Part shown: piece after piece, positions 6,186-7,065 of the stretch | Numbering within the stretch: position 1 is the stretch's first letter | Layout of the letters: each line of letters opens with the position of its first letter | NCBI GenBank assembly: GCA_037969175.1 | Contig: JBBKWX010000181.1 | Span: forward strand, 1-7,065 | Source: JBBKWX01 sp037969175 | GTDB taxonomy: Bacteria; Bacteroidota; Bacteroidia; AKYH767-A; JBBKVM01 | Length of the DNA: 7,065 nucleotides | Direction of reading: 5' to 3' | The notes under the pieces: generated by a model | Told to the model about the DNA's origin: nothing | Seen by the model: the letters and a program-made list of their open reading frames with translations, nothing else | Databases searched by the model: none | Made by a program: the position numbers and the translations under genes

Positions 6186-7065
6186 TTAAATTTCTTTGCA
6201 TACGTGTTCTTTGTAGCGTGAAAAGCCCTAAAGACACCCCCGGTCATGCAGGAATTCCCACTCACTGTTACCATTGTGGCTCAGATTGTTTAGATCTTTC
6301 TTTTAAAGAGGAGGAAAAAATATTCTGTTGTTCAGGTTGTATTACGGTGTATTCCTTGTTGAAAAACAAAGGACTGTGTGATTTTTATGACCTTGAAGTA
6401 AAGCCCGGACTGAAAGGTGGGGATAAGGTCTCAGAGGATGCCTACTTTATTCTCAAGGAAGAATCGCTTACAAAAATATTTATAGATTTTAAGGATGATA
6501 AAATAACGCATGCAAATTTTTATTTGCCTGCGATACATTGCAGCAGTTGTATTTGGTTATTGGAAAATTTATCTGAATTAAACAAAAATATTGTTTCATC
6601 AAGAGTTGATTTTCCAAAGAAAACGATCCGTGTACAATTCAGTTCGCTAGATTATAGCTTATACGAACTTGCTTTATTGCTTGCGAAGATCGGGTATCCA
6701 CCTACTCTGAATTCGGATACCAAAGCAGAAAAAAATAAAACCGACAGGTCTCTGATCTACAGAATTGGAATCGCCGGATTTGCTTTTGGGAATATCATGT
6801 TGATGAGTTTGCCGGAATATTTATCAATAGGAGATTTTGATACAGAATATGCCAGGTTTTTTGGATGGTTTAATCTTTTACTTTCTTTACCGGTATTGCT
6901 GTATTGCAGTGTGCCCTATTTTCGATCAGCATATAAAGCAATACAAAATTCGGAAGTGAATATCGATGTCCCTTTAACCTTGGGGATACTTGCACTATAC
7001 GGTCAAAGTGCATTTGAGATAATTTCAGGAAATGGAGCCGGATATATGGATTCATTTTCAGGCTT
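6170..7065 (+). CDS. ccoI: Copper-transporting P-type ATPase, CcoI/FixI family, 5' part
   Basis: This is the N-terminal 298 residues of a P1B-type copper ATPase that runs off the window; the family moves copper for assembly of cbb3-type cytochrome oxidase. Numbered from ATG 6170, it has the CcoI-type Cys-rich start C33-Y-H-C36-G and F-C53-C54-S-G-C57. A heavy-metal-associated domain follows with C124-S-S-C127, then membrane segments at about 200-220, 226-250 and 264-282, with the NIDVPLTLGI motif between the last two. The phosphorylation DKTG and ATP-binding domains lie beyond the edge. The start is uncertain: in-frame candidates are ATG 6170, ATG 6182 and GTG 6218. Family similarity begins only near 6263, and residues 5-17 (FKFLCIRVLCSV) seem to translate a decayed intergenic repeat, so GTG 6218 may be nearer the truth. 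ccoS and ccoN might be expected downstream. Confidence 0.88.
   Translation, partial: MTKVMFKFLCIRVLCSVKSPKDTPGHAGIPTHCYHCGSDCLDLSFKEEEKIFCCSGCITVYSLLKNKGLCDFYDLEVKPGLKGGDKVSEDAYFILKEESLTKIFIDFKDDKITHANFYLPAIHCSSCIWLLENLSELNKNIVSSRVDFPKKTIRVQFSSLDYSLYELALLLAKIGYPPTLNSDTKAEKNKTDRSLIYRIGIAGFAFGNIMLMSLPEYLSIGDFDTEYARFFGWFNLLLSLPVLLYCSVPYFRSAYKAIQNSEVNIDVPLTLGILALYGQSAFEIISGNGAGYMDSFSG

Noticed and set aside
6246..6293. Alternative ATG at 6246 as the start of the copper ATPase
   Set aside because: It is in a different frame and stops after 15 codons, so it cannot begin the CYHCG-containing protein.

Overview
The window reads as chromosome of a low-to-moderate G+C member of the Bacteroidota. The reasons are family-level: sensor kinases with the H-N-L-R-A-P type of H-box paired with single-domain response regulators, a CcoI-type copper ATPase of the sort that heads cbb3-oxidase clusters in that phylum, A-rich start regions with few Shine-Dalgarno sequences, and one exact TAnnTTTG promoter element. 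I cannot name a genus.

Layout: positions 1-189 are the 3' end of a sensor histidine kinase. After a 120-base gap comes a complete 952-residue membrane kinase (310-3168), overlapping by 14 bases a CheY-like receiver (3155-3565); these two form a signalling pair. The two kinases have closely similar C-termini and look like tandem paralogues. The gene-free stretch 3566-4350 holds decayed CACAGAG/CACTAAG-type repeats and a roughly 390-base segment bounded by 30-base inverted repeats, which I read as a relic of a non-autonomous mobile element. Next is arsM (4351-5322), an arsenite S-adenosylmethionine methyltransferase of the arsenosugar type, without its usual partner arsS in view. It converges with a six-helix voltage-gated K+ channel carrying a C-terminal zinc ribbon (5323-6120, minus strand); the two stop codons abut in one palindromic hexamer. 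A short divergent region with a perfect Crp/Fnr-like inverted repeat separates the channel from a copper-transporting P-type ATPase (ccoI/fixI family) that runs off the right edge.

Functionally these are three separate themes: an extracytoplasmic sensor with its receiver, an arsenic detoxification or arsenosugar enzyme, and membrane ion handling (K+ channel, Cu supply to a terminal oxidase). I see no convincing undescribed multi-gene system. The most interesting items are the inverted-repeat element next to an orphan arsM, the repeat-derived 5' end of the copper ATPase with its candidate operator, and the zero-gap convergent gene ends.
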